This document shows, piece by piece, positions 6,263 through 8,697 of a stretch of DNA of 8,697 nucleotides. The position numbers and the translations under genes are program-made. The DNA is taken from NCBI GenBank assembly GCA_947489925.1, contig CANLFK010000091.1:1-8697 (forward strand), in the 5' to 3' direction. The DNA comes from Candidatus Caenarcanales bacterium (lineage in GTDB: Bacteria; Cyanobacteriota; Vampirovibrionia; Caenarcaniphilales; Caenarcanaceae). The notes below the pieces were generated by a model, which worked only from the letters and a program-made list of their open reading frames with translations, was not told the origin of the DNA and made no database searches. Numbering within the stretch: the stretch's first letter is position 1; each line of letters starts with the position of its first letter.

Positions 6263-8314
6263 CTATTCATCATATTCTGGTAATAGTAAATCTGTGGTAA
6301 TTGCGGCATGGTCGGATAAGCCAGCTAAAAAAGTTGAATAAAATAAAGTTCTTGGATTAGACGGAGCCCAAGCATTATTAGCCAAATGCCGATTTTTATG
6401 TTTGCGAGTTTGATTATTTAAATTTGCCTTAACAAAAATCCAGTCTAATTTCATGCAAAATAATTTTTTATAATTCTGCTGAAAGCAATAAGTCGGTTTA
6501 TAACCAATAGGCGTTGTTTGATTGGAATCCGCTAAAAATCTTTTGGTATTTCTCTGATTTAAAGTTTTTTCTCCTCGAGTATCAAAAACAGTACCATCTT
6601 CAAAGCGAAATTTCTGAATTACTTGTCTGAATAATTTTCTTTCCGCAGAGCCAATACCAGGCGGATTTCTCCATTCTCTCATCTGATTAACAAATTGTAC
6701 TAAACCTGCAACTGGATTAAGAACAGGAAAGCCCAAATCTAAAAAGTATAATCCCGTTCCAGTAGCTAAACTAGCCGCTAAAGTTGATAATTCAAATTGA
6801 TTTTTTATATACCAATACACAGCATGGCGAAAATATGGTCTGCGAGCCTCTTCTTGTGTCGTATTTAAATCACCTGCAATTACCACTGGACGATCAGTTC
6901 TATTTTTTACTTCTTGTAATATGTCTTGTATTTGTTCTCTTCTACATTTTGGGCTTCCACGATTTTCTAAATGAGTTGAAATAAAAGTAATTGCTCCAGC
7001 TGGTGTTGCAATATCTGCGATTAAAGCCATTCTTGATCCAGCTCTAACTGAAGGAACAATCGCTTTTTCTTTAAAGACAATTTTGCCGAATTTATAAATC
7101 AAAGCTTCAAAAGGTCCAACTTTTGGCAATTCTTCTTTCCACCAATCATAACAGCGTCTATGCTTTAAAGTTTTAAGAGAAAGATCTTCGGTGAAAGACT
7201 CTTTGAAACGATGAACTTTTAGGTTTTGAATTGGCCATTTAGATAAAATTGCATTACCATGAAGTCCTTTAAATAAGTTTTCATCAAGGTTTTCAACTTT
7301 TGAATAAGGTTTTCCATCATCTTGAAATTCAATAAATTCTGTTCCAAACGCATATCCCATACCAGTTGCTTCGGCAATTTCTTTCACAATATGGACATAA
7401 TTAGTCCTTGGCATTCCCCAGTCAATTTCTTGTAAAGCGATTAAATCAGCATGAGCCAAATGATTCATTTCCTTTGCCAATTCATAAAGTCCAGCAAAAT
7501 AATTGAATTTGTATTTTAATTTAGTTTTTTTAATACGCTGAACTGGAAAAATATGCGTAAAATTAGAAATATCTGGGTCTAAAAGCTCTAAAAGACTATT
7601 ATCAAAATCTTTAATTCTTTCGGAACTACTTAAACTATTTTTGACAGCTTTTTTTGTAATTTGGTCTATAGCTTGTTTATAAGTTTCGGTTTCACTTATT
7701 TCTGGAAATTCATTTAATATCTTTTTGAAAGCGACATCTGGTTCAAAAATCAATTTTAGTTTTTCTAATTCATAACCACGATTTAAATTAAAACTAGCTA
7801 CTCTTAAAGTTTTTCCATTTAGTTCAAATTTTTCGGTTGGTTGTTTCAAATCATATTCATAAAACAAATCATGCAATTGTTGGCTTTCCCAATTAAAAGA
7901 ATGACTATGCCAAGCTGTGTCTAATTCTAAAGCTGAAAAAGTTTCTAATTTACTTAAATTTCCCGCTAAGTTAGCATCTACAAATTTGGGTTCAAAAATG
8001 TCTTCGTCTTCTATTTCAAGGTCTGATAATTCGTCTGACTCTTTTAAGTCTTGTAAGTCTTTTTCTATAATAGTTTCATTTTTTTCTATTGGTTTTATTT
8101 TTACTTCTTTTAATTCTTCTGATTTTTCTAATTTATCGCTTGAATCAACTGCAACATTTTCTGCTATTTCAACTTTACCTTCCAAATATTCATTTTCACT
8201 ATGGACTGAGCTTGGAAGAATACAAATAGTATTTAATAAAAATATGTTTAATAGTAAAAGTCTAGAAAACAAGTTCTTTTGTGAGTATTTAAACAAATTA
8301 TTAATTGTTTGCAT
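6263..8314 (-). CDS. Secreted endonuclease/exonuclease/phosphatase-family protein
   Basis: The protein belongs to the Mg-dependent EEP superfamily (DNase I, exonuclease III, inositol 5-phosphatases, sphingomyelinases). Residues 1-39 look like a Sec signal peptide: Lys/Arg-containing start, hydrophobic 19-33, likely cut after SVHS. A strongly charged, low-complexity stretch (about 55-110) follows. EEP motifs appear in order: VASFNLNRG (172-180, Asn176), LIALQEID (291-298, Glu296), HGNAILSKWPI (352-362), FISTHLENRG (444-453, His448), IAGDLNTT (479-486, Asp482 and Asn484), KLDWIF (622-627, Asp624) and LSDHAAIT (666-673, Asp668-His669). All expected catalytic residues are there, so it is likely active outside the cytoplasm. 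Long inserts (about 181-285 and 490-600) bring it to 683 residues, against 250-350 for many relatives. Cysteines 388, 457, 610 and 620 could form disulfides. The substrate is unknown. The ATG lies 23 nt after the phosphatase gene, without a visible ribosome binding site. Confidence 0.87.
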   Translation of the reverse strand: MQTINNLFKYSQKNLFSRLLLLNIFLLNTICILPSSVHSENEYLEGKVEIAENVAVDSSDKLEKSEELKEVKIKPIEKNETIIEKDLQDLKESDELSDLEIEDEDIFEPKFVDANLAGNLSKLETFSALELDTAWHSHSFNWESQQLHDLFYEYDLKQPTEKFELNGKTLRVASFNLNRGYELEKLKLIFEPDVAFKKILNEFPEISETETYKQAIDQITKKAVKNSLSSSERIKDFDNSLLELLDPDISNFTHIFPVQRIKKTKLKYKFNYFAGLYELAKEMNHLAHADLIALQEIDWGMPRTNYVHIVKEIAEATGMGYAFGTEFIEFQDDGKPYSKVENLDENLFKGLHGNAILSKWPIQNLKVHRFKESFTEDLSLKTLKHRRCYDWWKEELPKVGPFEALIYKFGKIVFKEKAIVPSVRAGSRMALIADIATPAGAITFISTHLENRGSPKCRREQIQDILQEVKNRTDRPVVIAGDLNTTQEEARRPYFRHAVYWYIKNQFELSTLAASLATGTGLYFLDLGFPVLNPVAGLVQFVNQMREWRNPPGIGSAERKLFRQVIQKFRFEDGTVFDTRGEKTLNQRNTKRFLADSNQTTPIGYKPTYCFQQNYKKLFCMKLDWIFVKANLNNQTRKHKNRHLANNAWAPSNPRTLFYSTFLAGLSDHAAITTDLLLPEYDE

Positions 8315-8337
8315 TTTAATTTTGATTGTTTTTATAA

Positions 8338-8697
8338 CTATAAAGATTTAAAAAATTCATCACTTCTTTCCTCACAGACGGATTTAGCAAAATCTTTATA
8401 AAAGTCTTGAAATTCTTTTGGCATATCATATGTTAATGTACCCAAAGCGGCTATCGAATTCATTTGTACAAAAATTTTGTCTTTTGAATTACCAATCTGA
8501 GAACAGGCCATTTGTTTATCTTGAGCATATAATCTAGTAAATTGATATAAAGCTACCACTAAACCAGTACGGTGTTTGCCAAAAAAACAACTAATATAAA
8601 CTTTCTGTTGCGGCGTAGCTTCAGCTAATATATTTAAAGCTTTCATAATTGATTTAGCACCAAGTCCTTTTGGATATTTACTGGAAGAAACTGGTAG
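8338..8697 (-). CDS. CX5R tyrosine/dual-specificity-type phosphatase, C-terminal part (5' end beyond window)
   Basis: The frame stays open to the right edge, so the Met codon at 8646 is internal and the gene begins outside. The 119 visible residues contain a cysteine phosphatase P-loop: VYISCFFGKHRTGLVVALYQ, with the nucleophile Cys at residue 37 and Arg at 43 of the visible part. The general form is HCxxGxxRTG; here the His before Cys is Ser, while Cys, Gly, Arg, Thr and the following Gly are kept. The downstream helix (GLVVALYQFTRLYAQD) fits DSP-like enzymes that hydrolyse phosphotyrosine, phosphoserine/threonine or inositol phosphates. The general-acid loop and any signal peptide would lie outside the window. 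It sits 23 nt upstream of the EEP-family gene on the same strand, suggesting one transcript. Its last residues, VCEERSDEFFKSL, look like remnants of a dispersed repeat. Confidence 0.8.
   Translation of the reverse strand, partial: LPVSSSKYPKGLGAKSIMKALNILAEATPQQKVYISCFFGKHRTGLVVALYQFTRLYAQDKQMACSQIGNSKDKIFVQMNSIAALGTLTYDMPKEFQDFYKDFAKSVCEERSDEFFKSL
8344..8382 (-). repeat. Possible degenerate dispersed repeat at phosphatase 3' end
   Basis: The C-terminus encodes VCEERSDEFF. CEERSDE followed by hydrophobic residues is the well-known translation of a short palindromic repeat scattered through many bacterial genomes. The DNA here (GAGGAAAGAAGTGATGAA on the minus strand) differs from the form I recall mostly by changes toward A or T, as expected after drift in an AT-rich genome. 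The match is short and the second palindrome arm is not evident. Confidence 0.25.

Noticed and set aside
6784..6984. 66-codon plus-strand reading frame
   Set aside because: It lies opposite the conserved THLENR and GDLN region of the EEP gene and has no recognisable domain or start signal.
6290..8314. Lipoprotein signal in the EEP protein
   Set aside because: The only cysteine near the hydrophobic stretch (Cys31, context NTIC) lacks a lipobox; a signal peptidase I site after SVHS fits better.
7917..8351. 144-codon plus-strand reading frame rich in Ser and Phe
   Set aside because: It is antisense to the charged N-terminal part of the secreted EEP protein; its low-complexity Ser/Phe composition mirrors Glu/Asp/Lys codons on the other strand.

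Overview
The window is an AT-rich (roughly 30% GC by eye), densely packed bacterial stretch that uses the standard code: TGA ends sufD, the acetyltransferase-like gene and nuoJ. The mix of genes suggests a free-living or environmental bacterium with an electron transport chain: SufC/SufD iron-sulfur assembly, a complex I membrane subunit, a DppB-type permease and tryptophan synthase alpha. The NuoJ helix ending in IMLLN resembles cyanobacterial NdhG, and the permease segment GDPLADLRLNP resembles cyanobacterial-type permeases. A non-photosynthetic relative of Cyanobacteria (Vampirovibrionia/Melainabacteria-like) is therefore my best guess, but this is inference from motifs only.

Layout. Positions 1-2277 (minus strand) hold a tight run sufC > sufD > cmk: the sufC stop abuts the sufD ATG, and the sufD stop overlaps the cmk ATG as ATGA. 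cmk runs off the left edge. Positions 2278-2550 are a divergent intergenic region with a terminator-like hairpin on the minus strand and a weak candidate promoter for sufC. Positions 2551-3156 (plus) encode a GNAT-like protein. Positions 3275-6241 (plus) form a probable operon nuoJ > ABC permease > trpA, with a 17-nt overlap and then a 5-nt gap. Positions 6263-8697 (minus) hold a secreted endonuclease/exonuclease/phosphatase-fold protein and, 23 nt upstream of it, a CX5R tyrosine/dual-specificity-type phosphatase cut by the right edge. trpA and the secreted enzyme converge with only 21 nt between them.

How the genes fit together. SufC and SufD are the ATPase and scaffold partner of the SufBCD complex, but sufB and sufS are not adjacent. 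NuoJ is separated from the rest of complex I, and the permease from its transporter partners, so the 3275-6241 operon joins unrelated functions. The two phosphoester-cleaving enzymes at the right end may share a role, but no substrate can be read from the sequence.

The most unusual features are in the two membrane proteins of the middle operon. NuoJ contains an in-register 80-residue internal duplication of its third and fourth transmembrane helices, including the functionally critical TM3. The DppB-like permease has about 130 extra residues with four predicted helices between its first helix and the usual periplasmic domain. Both changes add an even number of helices and so would preserve topology. 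I found no CRISPR array, tRNA, rRNA, transposase or phage gene.
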